DNA of 30,869 nt, taken from IMG/VR virus record IMGVR_UViG_3300032293_000477, positions 1-30,869 of that record. One strand, 5' to 3'. Of the stretch, positions 23,002 through 30,869 are shown in pieces; position 1 is the stretch's first letter, and each line of letters begins with the position of its first letter. Position numbers and translations under genes: made by a program. Source of the DNA: a virus. The notes beneath the pieces were generated by a model, which saw only the letters and a program-made list of their open reading frames with translations, was not told the DNA's origin and made no database searches.

Positions 23002-23160
23002 TTACTTATTTAAGTTGAAATAAAAGTTTATGGACTTTTCAAGGGATAATTCCCTATACCATTCTTTTTCTTTAATCTCTAAAAGTTGTTTGTTGGTGAG
23101 TTTGTCGTGTAAGGGGCGTTCCTGAACTGGTCGCACTTCTTTCTTATTATTGTTTCCCAT
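23002..23160 (-). CDS. Tiny charged protein (52 aa), unknown
   Basis: ATG 23160 (MGNNNKKEVRPVQERPLHDK then LTNKQLLEIKEKEWYRELSL) is preferred to an in-frame TTG at 23208 because it is the first strong start. The product is 52 residues, helical and charged, with no recognised family. A short GTTCC-ATCA-GGAAC hairpin lies just upstream. It stops 4 nt before the HTH gene start, suggesting that the two are co-transcribed. Confidence 0.5.
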   Translation of the reverse strand: MGNNNKKEVRPVQERPLHDKLTNKQLLEIKEKEWYRELSLEKSINFYFNLNK

Positions 23161-23217
23161 ATACAATAAATAGTTCCTGATGGAACAAAAGTCAATCAGG
23201 TAAGACAATAAGTTAAA

Positions 23218-23412
23218 TTATTTTTGACCCAACTTTCTATCGGGTTCTGTAAAGGGTTGTCTAATAGCAACCCTGATTTGTTCTGCGTGTTCCTTACAGA
23301 TGTTTCTACGAACCGAAATACTATCAACATTATTTACCATATCGGCAGTTGTAGAACAACGGGCTACATAACCCGATATACTCTCACCTCTATTATACTT
23401 CGGTAGATACAC
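23218..23412 (-). CDS. Small protein (64 aa), GTG start, unknown
   Basis: The product has 64 residues (YLPKYNRGESISGYVARCST then TADMVNNVDSISVRRNICKE and HAEQIRVAIRQPFTEPDRKL). The start is GTG at 23412, with an A-rich leader; no better ATG exists near it. Two Cys and a basic C-terminal half are visible. No family is recognised. It follows the connector gene by 25 nt. Confidence 0.55.
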   Translation of the reverse strand: MYLPKYNRGESISGYVARCSTTADMVNNVDSISVRRNICKEHAEQIRVAIRQPFTEPDRKLGQK

Positions 23413-23437
23413 TTTATTTCGTGTTTAAGACACTTTA

Positions 23438-23998
23438 TTAGTAGCAGCACATATTGTTATAACTGAACCTTCTACGAGCCCCTAAAACAACACCACCAAA
23501 TCTAAACTTATCACGAGGGTTAGCAGGTTGAAGACCATTAGTCAGCATGTAAGTATAATATGGGACATAGTCATTCTGGTTCCAAAACAACCAATCATTC
23601 GCTCTTTGGGAATAATAGGTCGCTAAATCTGTAAATTCGTTTTTCAAGGTTCTCCAAACAGACAAATCCACATTATTACTGAACTCTCCTTGTTGTGATT
23701 GAATACCCCTGTTAGCATATTTCGCTAGTAGGTTAGTTGTCATATAAACCATCGTCCAATACAACACCACATTCTGTAGATATTGGTCTAATAAGAACTT
23801 GAACCTTTCATTCACGAGTAAATCAATATCACCCGTCAAAATCAATTCGTTTATCTTATCAAATAATCTATCACCCAATATATCACGAGCGTTGATGAAG
23901 TGAGCCTGTTGTAAGGCGGGTAAGATGTTTCCACTTAAAAGGGAATATTCTACAGGTAAATTATCACGAACATAACTTTCGTCTATCCAATATATCAT
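23438..23998 (-). CDS. Head-tail connector / adaptor protein (DUF6712-like)
   Basis: The product has 186 residues, mainly helical (ILPALQQAHFINARDILGDR, LFDKINELILTGD...LLDQYLQNVVLYWTMVYM). The text LGDRLFDKINELI resembles the head-tail adaptor family frequent in Bacteroidota phages. The gene overlaps the end of the portal gene by 4 nt, which agrees with a role in the neck. C-terminal FGGVVLGARRRFSYNNMCCY is unusual in ending with two Cys. Confidence 0.65.
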   Translation of the reverse strand: MIYWIDESYVRDNLPVEYSLLSGNILPALQQAHFINARDILGDRLFDKINELILTGDIDLLVNERFKFLLDQYLQNVVLYWTMVYMTTNLLAKYANRGIQSQQGEFSNNVDLSVWRTLKNEFTDLATYYSQRANDWLFWNQNDYVPYYTYMLTNGLQPANPRDKFRFGGVVLGARRRFSYNNMCCY

Positions 23999-25119
23999 AA
24001 TTCGGGGTTTCTAAACTTGTTTATCAATTTGATTGGTTGATTGTATTTCAACGATAATATGTTTTCAATAGATGCGTTTGCTTTTCTAACCATCGGCTTA
24101 ATTGTTGTTTCCATCATCAAGTTCCACGCTACATTTATTTCTTCTGCGTTTTGACTGAATGCCGAATTGTTTAATGTGCTAATCCCAAGAAGAAGCGGAC
24201 TGGCTATTTGCTGACCCGTAAGAATGGCTTGGACGCACATTTGTAATATTTCAGTATAGAATGTATCATTACCCGTATTACTGATTGGTTCAATAACAGG
24301 TCTTTCTTCACTTGAATTACTGAATGCCAACATAAGTTTCTGTCCCTGTTTTCCTTGATAAGACCTAACCAATTCTTCGTAGGTTTCAAGTTTTTCTTCA
24401 GGGGTAGGGTCTCCTATCAAACTTACAAATAAGTTCGGCATAAGTGATGCTGCTAGGTTTGTCTTGTGAAACTCATACACTTCTGCTTCCAACACACAAC
24501 TATCTATTGATGATTGGTATGGTGTAAGTGGGTAATGTCTATTCATCGTTGGGGTGTAATCTTTCCAATATACCATTTCCCTTCCTTCACGGCTTTCCAT
24601 ATTCAAGGAATTAAACTTTACAACTAATCTTCTTTGTTGTGTATTTTGCCAATCTTCACAAAAATAAAAAGTTCCTTCTTCCCTATTATGAATATCCACA
24701 TCGCTTTTTCCAACACGAACATCTTGGAATGGGATATGGTAAATACTTTCAATTCTGCTGCCATCACGGGACTTTATCGTCTCAAGGCTATAACCTCCAA
24801 ATAACCAAATGTCGTAAAAAATCTTGTAATATAATTCACTAATGGTCTCAAACTTATTCACAAGAACATTACCAAGACCTTCTATTTCAACCCCATCACC
24901 ATAAGTCATATTTACCTTCGCATCAATCGCAACCGACATCGTAGGTGAATGTTCTTTTACTTGAAGGATAAATTGTGGGTAATCATTTTTTAACCCCCAA
25001 AGAACCCACGGCTTACTGCGTTCTGTTGCTTCCCTGTTTTCACGGGTGTCTAATCTGTTGATTTGGTAATCAACATTAAACGAATGTATCTTTGGTTCTG
25101 GATTTTTTCTGTTTTCCAT
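23995..25119 (-). CDS. Portal protein
   Basis: The product has 374 residues. The opening region reads YDINRLDTREN-like, then KPWVLWGLKNDYPQFILQVK and EHSPTMSVAIDAKVNMTYGD, followed by ELYYKIFYDIWLFGGYSLET and later a GNDTFYTEILQMCVQAILTG-QQIASPLLLGI stretch. This order (N-terminal wing, FGGY, long helix, C-terminal QQI...P.LLG) is that of phage portals. Twelve copies would form the DNA entrance and bind the terminase. It lies downstream of the capsid and surface-protein genes and far from the terminase, unlike most siphophages. Confidence 0.85.
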   Translation of the reverse strand: MENRKNPEPKIHSFNVDYQINRLDTRENREATERSKPWVLWGLKNDYPQFILQVKEHSPTMSVAIDAKVNMTYGDGVEIEGLGNVLVNKFETISELYYKIFYDIWLFGGYSLETIKSRDGSRIESIYHIPFQDVRVGKSDVDIHNREEGTFYFCEDWQNTQQRRLVVKFNSLNMESREGREMVYWKDYTPTMNRHYPLTPYQSSIDSCVLEAEVYEFHKTNLAASLMPNLFVSLIGDPTPEEKLETYEELVRSYQGKQGQKLMLAFSNSSEERPVIEPISNTGNDTFYTEILQMCVQAILTGQQIASPLLLGISTLNNSAFSQNAEEINVAWNLMMETTIKPMVRKANASIENILSLKYNQPIKLINKFRNPEL

Positions 25120-25161
25120 ATTCTATAAATATAAGTTATTCCTTTATTGTTTGTAGTTTTA

Positions 25162-26304
25162 TTATGATGGCGTTATTGTCGGTGTTGGCGTCGGTGTTGG
25201 CGTCGGTGTCGCTGTAGGACAACTTATAGGATATGATAAATTATAATAATTTACTAATGGGAACGCACCAAAACCATATCGTCCTGTTATTGGGTAATAA
25301 ACACTACCATCATATAAATTACCTGTATTTACAAATTGAGGTCCAAATGCGGCAACAACACCACCTTCATACAAATACCCACCACTCGTAATATATTGTA
25401 TCCAACCATTATTTGTAGTATTACTGAAAACTCGTGCGAACATATATGATGCCCCTCCTGATTGAAAACCAAACGCAGCGTAATTATTTCCATCAGGTGC
25501 CACACCAAAAACAAAAGTATCAGGGTTGGGTGCTGTTTGGATATAACCTGATGTAAATGTTTGTGTTGGAGCAACAGATAATCTACTATATGTTCCTGTA
25601 AAACCTGGTTGGGCTGGACTACCAATTATGTCTAATTGTTGAGGACATAAAGGATTTGGAGTATTACTTGGTGTTTGTGTTGGGGTCGGTGTAGGTGATG
25701 ATGTGTTCGTAGGGGTAATTGAAGGGGTCGGTGTAGGTGATGATGTATTTGTTGGGGTAATTGAAGGGGTCGGTGTAGGTGATGCCGTGTTTGATGGGGT
25801 AATTGAAGGGGTCGGTGTAGGTGATGCCGTGTTTGATGGAGTAGGTGTTATACCATTACCATTCTTATAGTAGATTTTATTAGGCTCAAAGTTCGCAGTA
25901 TTACCTGTATAGAAGTCGTTATTTGTATCAACAAATACAAACGCCAAACTATTTAACAACTTCGCACTTGAAGGGTTATATGATGTTGAACCTGATGGCA
26001 TTTCATACACACCCAACCAATACTGGTTTTCATTTTCTAACCAAATATTACAAGGTGTTCCCCCTGTATAGTTAAAGTTCTGTGGAAGGTTCTTGAATGT
26101 ATCAAAACTAAAAACATCATATCTGTTGGCATACATAGATGGATAAGTAGATGTCGCATTTTCAGGGTAGAAACTTACAATGTTTCTACCTTGAGAGTTC
26201 TGTAATCTCCACAAGTATCTTGGATTGGCACCAAAGTCCCCCGTCTTGTATTGGGATACATTTACGAAGATGTTGTTAGTTGCGTTTTGTTCTATGTATA
26301 TCAT
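25162..26304 (-). CDS. Virion surface protein with PT-rich repeats
   Basis: ATG 26304 is preferred to an upstream in-frame start at 26376, because it gives the usual N-terminus ([20 protein letters not shown]) of a structural protein family seen in Bacteroidota phages; 380 residues. Residues about 1-160 form this domain. A 14-residue repeat ([14 protein letters not shown] type) then runs about five times, followed by a domain ([20 protein letters not shown]...[14 protein letters not shown]) and a second PT linker ([18 protein letters not shown]) that ends directly at the stop TAATAA. A protein ending in its linker suggests that a C-terminal domain has been lost or exchanged. Likely an exposed head or tail protein. 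Confidence 0.7.
   Translation of the reverse strand: MIYIEQNATNNIFVNVSQYKTGDFGANPRYLWRLQNSQGRNIVSFYPENATSTYPSMYANRYDVFSFDTFKNLPQNFNYTGGTPCNIWLENENQYWLGVYEMPSGSTSYNPSSAKLLNSLAFVFVDTNNDFYTGNTANFEPNKIYYKNGNGITPTPSNTASPTPTPSITPSNTASPTPTPSITPTNTSSPTPTPSITPTNTSSPTPTPTQTPSNTPNPLCPQQLDIIGSPAQPGFTGTYSRLSVAPTQTFTSGYIQTAPNPDTFVFGVAPDGNNYAAFGFQSGGASYMFARVFSNTTNNGWIQYITSGGYLYEGGVVAAFGPQFVNTGNLYDGSVYYPITGRYGFGAFPLVNYYNLSYPISCPTATPTPTPTPTPTITPS
25657..25853 (-). repeat. 42-bp tandem repeat encoding PT-rich linker
   Basis: About five near-identical 42-bp units encode [14 protein letters not shown]-like segments. Several units share ggggtaattgaaggggtcgg on the plus strand. High identity marks a recent expansion. 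Confidence 0.85.
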
Positions 26305-26320
26305 ATTTTTAATTCTAAAG

Positions 26321-27787
26321 TTATATCCAAGCGGCGGAAGTAATTGCGTATGAGTTAGAAGCCGACCAAGACGCACTTATATTAAATGTTCCTGATGCTG
26401 TTCGTTTTATACTCGCAGCGGATGCTCTAACTCCTTCTTGAATTACATCATAATCCTCTGTTGGACCAGTCCAAGTTATAGCACTACTTCCTTGAACTAT
26501 TAGAGAAGACACAACACAAGCGTTAGCACCAAGTGAGGTTAAACCAGCACTTGCCGATGTTCCACTTCCACCTGATGAATTAGTTAGATTTGCCGTATCA
26601 CTTGAAATATCTTGTAATCTATAGACACCTATTCTACACGCAACACCGATATTACTTGATAGTGTAATTACGATATTTGTTGATGTTCCTCCTGTTATTC
26701 TTCTTGAAGCAATACAACTTATAAGTGAATTGTTTTCTGTTATTTGGGTTGCTATCACTCCATTTGTTCCACCAATACTTACAGATGATATACTACCCGG
26801 ATTAAGGGTATCACATTGAACCACAACAACAATTAAACCAGGTCCTCCAATGTTAGCCCCATTGAATGTATATGTTTGTTGATTGTTATCATCTCCACCA
26901 CTTGTAATGTAAGTTATTGAACTAACCAAAGGTGATGATGTTGGTGTTGGGGTGATAGTTGTGGTTGGTGTAATCGTTGGGGTGATGGTTGGAGTAGGTG
27001 TTATTGTAGAGGTAATGGTTGGGGTAGGTGTTGGAGAAGGACAAACCGAAGAACCTAAAATAACCCCACCTGTTCCAATTTGTAATACCTCACCACCATT
27101 ATTTATGTATCCTGGCGGATAAGGATTTAAGGTATATGGGTCTGTGTATAGATTAGTATTAGAAGACCATACAGGGTTATTACCCCAAGCGTCAGGTGTT
27201 GAAATACCAGTACAAGCACCTATCGCAGATGAACCATCAAATAGTAATCCTGTGAATTGTGTATAACCAATACAAGTAGGACAATCAGGGAAAGTCCCAA
27301 GAACTAAATTTTGACCTATTGGATTAAATGGTGATGGTGATTGGATTGTATAACAACGATTATTTACCGAAGATTTTACAATATCACCAGGAACCAATAA
27401 CGAAGTAGTGTAGTTTCCTAACGCAGTTCCACCCGTAATACAATCACTCATTCCGTAAGTAAATAACAATGGGGTAGGTGTTGGTGTCGGTGTGGTTGTT
27501 GTCGTTGATGTGGGGGTCTGTGTGCTCGTTCTGGTTGGTGTTGGGGTCTTGGTATTTGTCGGTGTATTTGTATTGGTTGGAGTAATCGTAGGTGTCGTGG
27601 TGTTTGTTGGTGTTGGGGTCTGTGTCCTTGTTAAAGTCGGGGTGATTGATGGCGTAGGCGTTGGACTTGGAGTGATTGAAGGAGTAGGTGATGGAGCGTC
27701 AGGAAACAAAATTGGTGGAACTTGTCCCCCGTAGTTATAGACCTGTTCGCCCTGAAAATATTGTGTAAGTAATGATTTAACCTTCAT
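26321..27787 (-). CDS. Modular surface protein with PT-rich linkers
   Basis: The product has 488 residues: a short N-terminal region, a long Pro/Thr linker (about residues 30-108), a small Cys module ([20 protein letters not shown]...[15 protein letters not shown]...[10 protein letters not shown]) of a type repeated in phage fibre proteins, a second PT linker ([20 protein letters not shown]), and a beta-rich C-terminal domain of about 195 residues ([15 protein letters not shown]...[10 protein letters not shown]). Pro/Thr linkers give extended flexible arms, as in decoration proteins. Its position between tail tube and portal genes suits a head decoration or fibre. It overlaps the upstream small gene by 11 nt. 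Confidence 0.7.
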   Translation of the reverse strand: MKVKSLLTQYFQGEQVYNYGGQVPPILFPDAPSPTPSITPSPTPTPSITPTLTRTQTPTPTNTTTPTITPTNTNTPTNTKTPTPTRTSTQTPTSTTTTTPTPTPTPLLFTYGMSDCITGGTALGNYTTSLLVPGDIVKSSVNNRCYTIQSPSPFNPIGQNLVLGTFPDCPTCIGYTQFTGLLFDGSSAIGACTGISTPDAWGNNPVWSSNTNLYTDPYTLNPYPPGYINNGGEVLQIGTGGVILGSSVCPSPTPTPTITSTITPTPTITPTITPTTTITPTPTSSPLVSSITYITSGGDDNNQQTYTFNGANIGGPGLIVVVVQCDTLNPGSISSVSIGGTNGVIATQITENNSLISCIASRRITGGTSTNIVITLSSNIGVACRIGVYRLQDISSDTANLTNSSGGSGTSASAGLTSLGANACVVSSLIVQGSSAITWTGPTEDYDVIQEGVRASAASIKRTASGTFNISASWSASNSYAITSAAWI

Positions 27788-28016
27788 TTTGTATTTGTTG
27801 ATGAACCTGTTTGATTAGGTCATTCACATTTGTATCACCACATTTACCCATATTAAATAACTTGGTAAATATTAGGTCATCGTTCCTGTAGAATAGAACC
27901 TTTATTGTAATTATTTCACTATCTAAATCAAGTCGTAAGTTAGTCAATTTATATCGGGTTATTGGGACATAAGTATTGTCCTTTCTTATCCTTAAATCTT
28001 TTCTAACTTCCAACAT
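27777..28016 (-). CDS. Small structural-operon protein (79 aa), unknown
   Basis: The product has 79 residues (LEVRKDLRIRKDNTYVPITR then YKLTNLRLDLDSEIITIKVL FYRND), basic and beta-rich, with a helical C-terminus. No family is recognised; genes like it lie next to virion protein genes. It starts 10 nt past a strong terminator and overlaps the surface-protein gene by 11 nt, so its expression depends on readthrough or on a nearby promoter I cannot see. Confidence 0.6.
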   Translation of the reverse strand: MLEVRKDLRIRKDNTYVPITRYKLTNLRLDLDSEIITIKVLFYRNDDLIFTKLFNMGKCGDTNVNDLIKQVHQQIQNEG

Positions 28017-28025
28017 ATTTGGCTT

Positions 28026-28053
28026 AAAAAAATGGGGGTTTCTACACCCCCAT
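28026..28053 (-). terminator. Strong intrinsic terminator after the tail-tube gene
   Basis: On the minus strand ATGGGGGT pairs perfectly with ACCCCCAT around GTAGAA (8 bp), followed by six or seven T. It lies 21 nt after the stop of the gene at 28074 and 10 nt before the next ATG. Confidence 0.9.
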
Positions 28054-28073
28054 AAAAAATTAGTTTTTTTTGA

Positions 28074-28655
28074 TTAGTTAGTGTATAAACCAAAACCTGT
28101 TCCTGCGATAAACGCAGCCAAGGTAGTTGGAACTAACATTTCAGGAACACTGATTGAACCATTAGATGTTAAACCTAATGAATACAACTGGTCGTCGCCT
28201 GGTAATGAACCTGATACAATCGCAGCAGTTTCAATAAACATTCCCCCGTCAGCACCCGCCAAGAAATACTTACCTGTCTTCAACTTCACGATGAAGTAAG
28301 ATTGGGTATTCTTTACGATTTGTTGATAAAGGTTTGTGTTTTCCTGTGAATAACCAGGAATGGTAAATAATAGTTTAGTGTTGAAAGTGAAACCTAATGA
28401 AGGAATATTCACAGATGTCTCTTCGTTCAACGCAGCACTACTATTTCTAACAAGGTCTATTTGTTGCCAAGTTAAACCTGTAGTTGCCGCAGAAAATGTA
28501 GTGATGTATCCGTCATTATCATAAGTGATAGTAGCGAATTGTGCGTCTGTAGATGAACCTGTTGAAGTCAATACATATAAAGTATCAATACCAGGGACAT
28601 TATTCACACAACTAGCAAGTGCTAGTCCTGAAGTAATTACGCAATTAGAAGCCAT
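28074..28655 (-). CDS. Probable major tail (tube) protein
   Basis: The product has 193 residues. It starts MASNCVITSGLALASCVNNV then PGIDTLYVLTSTGSSTDAQF, an opening I associate with small abundant structural proteins following the capsid gene in Bacteroidota phages. It contains SYFIVKLKTGKYFLAGADGG with a GSLPGDDQLYSLGLTSNGSI end, a beta-rich pattern suitable for a tail tube. An A-rich leader (AATTAAAAATATAAAATT) precedes the ATG, as for capsid and scaffold genes; this, the hairpin upstream and the terminator downstream suggest high, separately set expression. A second capsid or decoration protein is the alternative. Confidence 0.55.
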   Translation of the reverse strand: MASNCVITSGLALASCVNNVPGIDTLYVLTSTGSSTDAQFATITYDNDGYITTFSAATTGLTWQQIDLVRNSSAALNEETSVNIPSLGFTFNTKLLFTIPGYSQENTNLYQQIVKNTQSYFIVKLKTGKYFLAGADGGMFIETAAIVSGSLPGDDQLYSLGLTSNGSISVPEMLVPTTLAAFIAGTGFGLYTN

Positions 28656-28697
28656 AATTTTATATTTTTAATTTTGTTTTATATTTTATTTCCTTCT

Positions 28698-28725
28698 AGT
28701 TTATAGTCCCGAAGAACTATAAACT
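28698..28725 (-). promoter_or_regulatory. UUCG-capped hairpin between capsid and tail-tube genes
   Basis: On the minus strand AGTTTATAGTTC and GGACTATAAACT pair over 12 positions (one G-U) around a TTCG tetraloop with the favoured C(UUCG)G closing pair. No T-run follows, so it is unlikely to terminate; it could protect the 3' end of capsid RNA or be a processing site. Confidence 0.75.
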
Positions 28726-28745
28726 ATTAGGAATGGATTATTTAA

Positions 28746-29681
28746 TTATTTTGCGAAAACTACCTGTGAAGGAATACCTACAGCAGAACCAATTTTCATA
28801 GCCAATTTCAATCTAGTCTGTTGAAAATCAAGGGAATACCAACTTATGGGACTTGAAATATCACTCAACAAATCTGTTCCCATCAACAAGTTTTCAGCGT
28901 TAGTCAAGACCATTTTTGATGACCCAATCTCGCAAGAAATTGCGATAACATTGGTGAAAGGAATTTGGATAGCCATTTGTCCGTTCGCCAAAGTAATTGG
29001 GTTAAAGTTAAATAAGTTTTGGTTTCTCAAAGCCAACTGAAGTGCTTGGAAATCTTGGTGGTTCAACGCCATAATAGTATTGATTACTTTTAATGGGTCA
29101 GGAAGAGCCAAGATGTAAGCATCACTCACAGCAACCGCATTAGATGGGGTCATTGCTGTATAAGTTCTGTTGATACATTCAGCAGAAAAAGTAGCACTTT
29201 CCAACTGCTCTACAACACCAGAACAACCATCAGTAGCCGCTTCAGCATTCCAAAACTTTCTTGAAGCATAAACCGAAGCCTTCTTTGCGATGTCCGCCAT
29301 AAACGCTTCTTCTACAGAAGGAGCCAAGTTTGGAGGGTAAGAACCTGGTGATAATCTAATAGACATAATTGTTCGGTTCAGTTCATCATCACACCAGTTC
29401 TTTTGGATATTGTATTGACATACCTTCAATTCTCTTTCGGTAAGGTCAATTGTTCCGCCTGTGAAAGAACAAGAATTACCAGGGAATGCGATATCATCAA
29501 TAGCACCTGTTTCATATACAGGGATAAGTTCGCCGAACTTTATGTTAGGAACTACTTTGTAAGTTGAACTTTCAATAGTATCCATAACGATTTTCGTAAG
29601 TAAAAGGTCGGCGTTAGCATTTAAGTAATCAACCATACCAGTTGTATCAAAATCAAAATTGAAGTTTTTTAGATTTTTCAT
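28746..29681 (-). CDS. Major capsid protein
   Basis: The product has 311 residues. The pattern (NFNFDFDTTGMVDYLNANAD, LLLTKIVMDTIESSTYKVVP, NIKFGELIPVYE, WCDDELNRTIMSIRLSPGSY, LKLAMKIGSAVGIPSQVVFA) is that of HK97-fold capsid proteins from Bacteroidota phages: an N-terminal helix, spine helix with a DDEL turn, and a compact axial end. It follows the protease and scaffold genes in order and has a strong A-rich leader (AAAAAAAAATAATT) for high translation. The fold is inferred from order and pattern; no single diagnostic motif exists for capsids. Confidence 0.8.
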   Translation of the reverse strand: MKNLKNFNFDFDTTGMVDYLNANADLLLTKIVMDTIESSTYKVVPNIKFGELIPVYETGAIDDIAFPGNSCSFTGGTIDLTERELKVCQYNIQKNWCDDELNRTIMSIRLSPGSYPPNLAPSVEEAFMADIAKKASVYASRKFWNAEAATDGCSGVVEQLESATFSAECINRTYTAMTPSNAVAVSDAYILALPDPLKVINTIMALNHQDFQALQLALRNQNLFNFNPITLANGQMAIQIPFTNVIAISCEIGSSKMVLTNAENLLMGTDLLSDISSPISWYSLDFQQTRLKLAMKIGSAVGIPSQVVFAK

Positions 29682-29705
29682 AATTATTTTTTTTTAGTTT
29701 TTGTT

Positions 29706-30254
29706 TTATTTATTTTTTAATTTCATCTGTTTCAAGATTTCATATCTACTATCGCTTGAAAAAGCGTTAGACATCAAAGTATCTTCTTTTAACGGATTAT
29801 GTTTCGCTTCATTCTTGAAGGCTTGTAAGTCAGCCTTTAGTTCAGCAATTTCTTTAGTGTTAGCCTCAAACGCAAACAATACATCGTGAATTGCCGCCTT
29901 TAATGCGTCTAATTGTGTGCTTTCCATTTTCTCTTTTTCAGCATCAACAATTACCACACCTTCGTCTTCAACTTCGTCTTCCATAGCGTCTTTGATTTCA
30001 ACCAACTTTCCTTCTTCATCAGTGATAAAGATTTTCATTCCGTCAGCCAATCTGTGTGTTCCAGAACCTACCTGTGTGTATGTTCCATCTTCGTTTTTAA
30101 CACTAATAGTATCACCTAAAACAAACTCACCTTCAGTTGAATTGGTGATGATTACACCACCATCTAATTCTACTTCTGCGAATGTATAGGGAACACTTGA
30201 AAACTTGAAACCGACTAGGTCAGCAACTTTTTTTAGTAATTCAATATTTTTCAT
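29706..30254 (-). CDS. Scaffold-like protein
   Basis: The product has 182 residues. Residues 20-90 form a beta-rich domain (VELDGGVIITNSTEGEFVLG then DTISVKNEDGTYTQVGSGTH). A very acidic linker (AMEDEVEDEGVVIVDAEKEK) leads to a coiled coil (ALKAAIHDVLFAFEANTKEI, AELKADLQAFKNEAK) and a basic end (EILKQMKLKNK). An acidic coiled-coil protein with a basic C-terminus between protease and capsid is the usual form of a scaffold that is cut by the prohead protease. It has an A-rich leader before ATG. The beta domain is larger than in most scaffolds. Confidence 0.75.
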   Translation of the reverse strand: MKNIELLKKVADLVGFKFSSVPYTFAEVELDGGVIITNSTEGEFVLGDTISVKNEDGTYTQVGSGTHRLADGMKIFITDEEGKLVEIKDAMEDEVEDEGVVIVDAEKEKMESTQLDALKAAIHDVLFAFEANTKEIAELKADLQAFKNEAKHNPLKEDTLMSNAFSSDSRYEILKQMKLKNK

Positions 30255-30301
30255 AGTTTTTTATTTTTTAATTGTTTATCATAAATATATCTACAAAATC
30301 T

Positions 30302-30869
30302 TTAAGACATAGATTTATCCATTTCTTTTAATAACGCTTCCAACTTCATAACAAGTTGTGCTGCGTTGTAATCCATCGCTTCTTCACTATTTTCTTCAAC
30401 ACACTTGTATTCACTCTTATCACCTATCTTGAAACCAATAGCGGTATAACCATCATCACAATTACAATACTGCTCTGCCAATTCGTCATAGGGGATATAC
30501 TCTGTGATGAAATCTTCGTTAGTCATTTCTTCTTTAACATCAAAGAAATTGAATGGGACTTCCTCAAACATACCTTCTAATGAAATTGAACTAGCCTTTT
30601 GGGATAATACGAACTCATCAAAAATCCTTCTGTCCTTGAAATGGATTGTTGTAATCCAAGTTCCGGGTTCAAACTCCCTACCGAATATTTCATACGATTT
30701 ATCCATCTTTGGATTGTCCCCAACCAACCAGTTTTCATAGGTATAAACATCATCACCACTAAACACCATTCCTGAATGTTCGTAGTTGATAAGGTTTTTA
30801 GGTTTCAATCTTGATAGTTTCATCAACATCTTTCTAATCGTATCACGGGACATAAAGACATAGTAAGGG
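30302..30869 (-). CDS. XkdF-like prohead protease, 3' part (enters from the right edge)
   Basis: This is the end of the gene that starts at 1466; bases 30747-30869 duplicate 1-123. Combined residues about 430-575 are the XkdF protease domain: FQPNQKIYRWDTETKSPYYV, then NLINYEHSG (His about 479), ENWLVGDNPKMDKSYEIFG, EPGTWITTIHF, and SSISLEGMF (Ser about 544 in the place of the family SIEG serine). The last 60 residues are acidic and helical with CNCDDG. The gene is followed after 47 nt by the scaffold gene, its likely substrate. A frame beginning at Met 30853 is not the true start, since upstream sequence codes continuously. Confidence 0.8.
   Translation of the reverse strand, partial: PYYVFMSRDTIRKMLMKLSRLKPKNLINYEHSGMVFSGDDVYTYENWLVGDNPKMDKSYEIFGREFEPGTWITTIHFKDRRIFDEFVLSQKASSISLEGMFEEVPFNFFDVKEEMTNEDFITEYIPYDELAEQYCNCDDGYTAIGFKIGDKSEYKCVEENSEEAMDYNAAQLVMKLEALLKEMDKSMS
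30747..30869. repeat. Right copy of 123-bp terminal direct repeat
   Basis: Identical to 1-123. It joins the two ends of the window and restores the protease gene without any frameshift. Confidence 0.95.

Noticed and set aside
27492-27734. Plus-strand Val/Gly-rich frame resembling a membrane segment
   Set aside because: It is the complement of the Pro/Thr linker (GTT/GGT from AAC/ACC) and so a shadow.
30302-30853. Stand-alone 183-codon gene starting at Met 30853
   Set aside because: The frame continues upstream over the circular join to ATG 1466; Met 30853 is internal.
1-30869. tRNA genes or an integrase with attachment site
   Set aside because: I found no cloverleaf-like sequence, and no tyrosine or serine recombinase motifs.

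Overview
This window looks like one complete, small tailed-phage genome of a Bacteroidota host. The first 123 bases (1-123) are repeated exactly at the end (30747-30869), and one long reading frame runs unbroken across that join. The natural reading is a circular molecule of 30,746 bp that was opened inside a gene. Every supported gene is on the minus strand. The host call rests on promoters of the Bacteroidota type (TTTG, about 20 nt, TAnnTTTG), on A-rich leaders instead of strong Shine-Dalgarno sites in front of the capsid genes, and on tail and head proteins of the kinds seen in Bacteroidota phages. A 1073-residue tape measure with no recognisable sheath gene suggests a long non-contractile tail (siphovirus-like). 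I see no integrase, repressor of a known lysogeny family, DNA polymerase, primase, tRNA or recognisable endolysin.

Layout in the direction of transcription (right to left). Early side: from about 22.7 kb a promoter drives a DnaB-type helicase, a small gene, a structured non-coding stretch, a zinc-binding protein, a membrane-anchored coiled-coil protein, two unknowns and the small terminase subunit, ending at an intrinsic terminator (19.6 kb). From 19.6 to 16.7 kb lie about ten small genes of unknown function served by seven promoters of the same design; most of these start only 4-7 nt before the ATG, so the messages should be leaderless or nearly so. A terminator at 16.63 kb closes this block.

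Late side: large terminase (16.6-15.4 kb), a newly noted 54-residue ribbon-helix-helix-like gene, a tail assembly chaperone with a U UUU UUA slippery site and a 95-residue extension in the -1 frame, then tail and adhesion genes: a tail-terminator-like domain fused to a collagen-like shaft, a BspA-like leucine-rich-repeat protein, a tail-completion protein, two large tail-tip proteins and the tape measure. Across the window edge follow an XkdF-type prohead protease (636 residues), scaffold-like protein, major capsid protein, probable tail tube protein, two Pro/Thr-rich surface proteins, portal, a head-tail connector, and three tiny genes including a helix-turn-helix protein that sits just ahead of the early promoter.

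Best candidates for new biology: the reiterated near-leaderless promoter array with its small-gene cargo; the frameshifted chaperone; the G7/C7-closed RNA element at 21.2 kb; the UUCG-capped hairpin between capsid and tail-tube genes; and the separation of the two terminase subunits into different transcription units.
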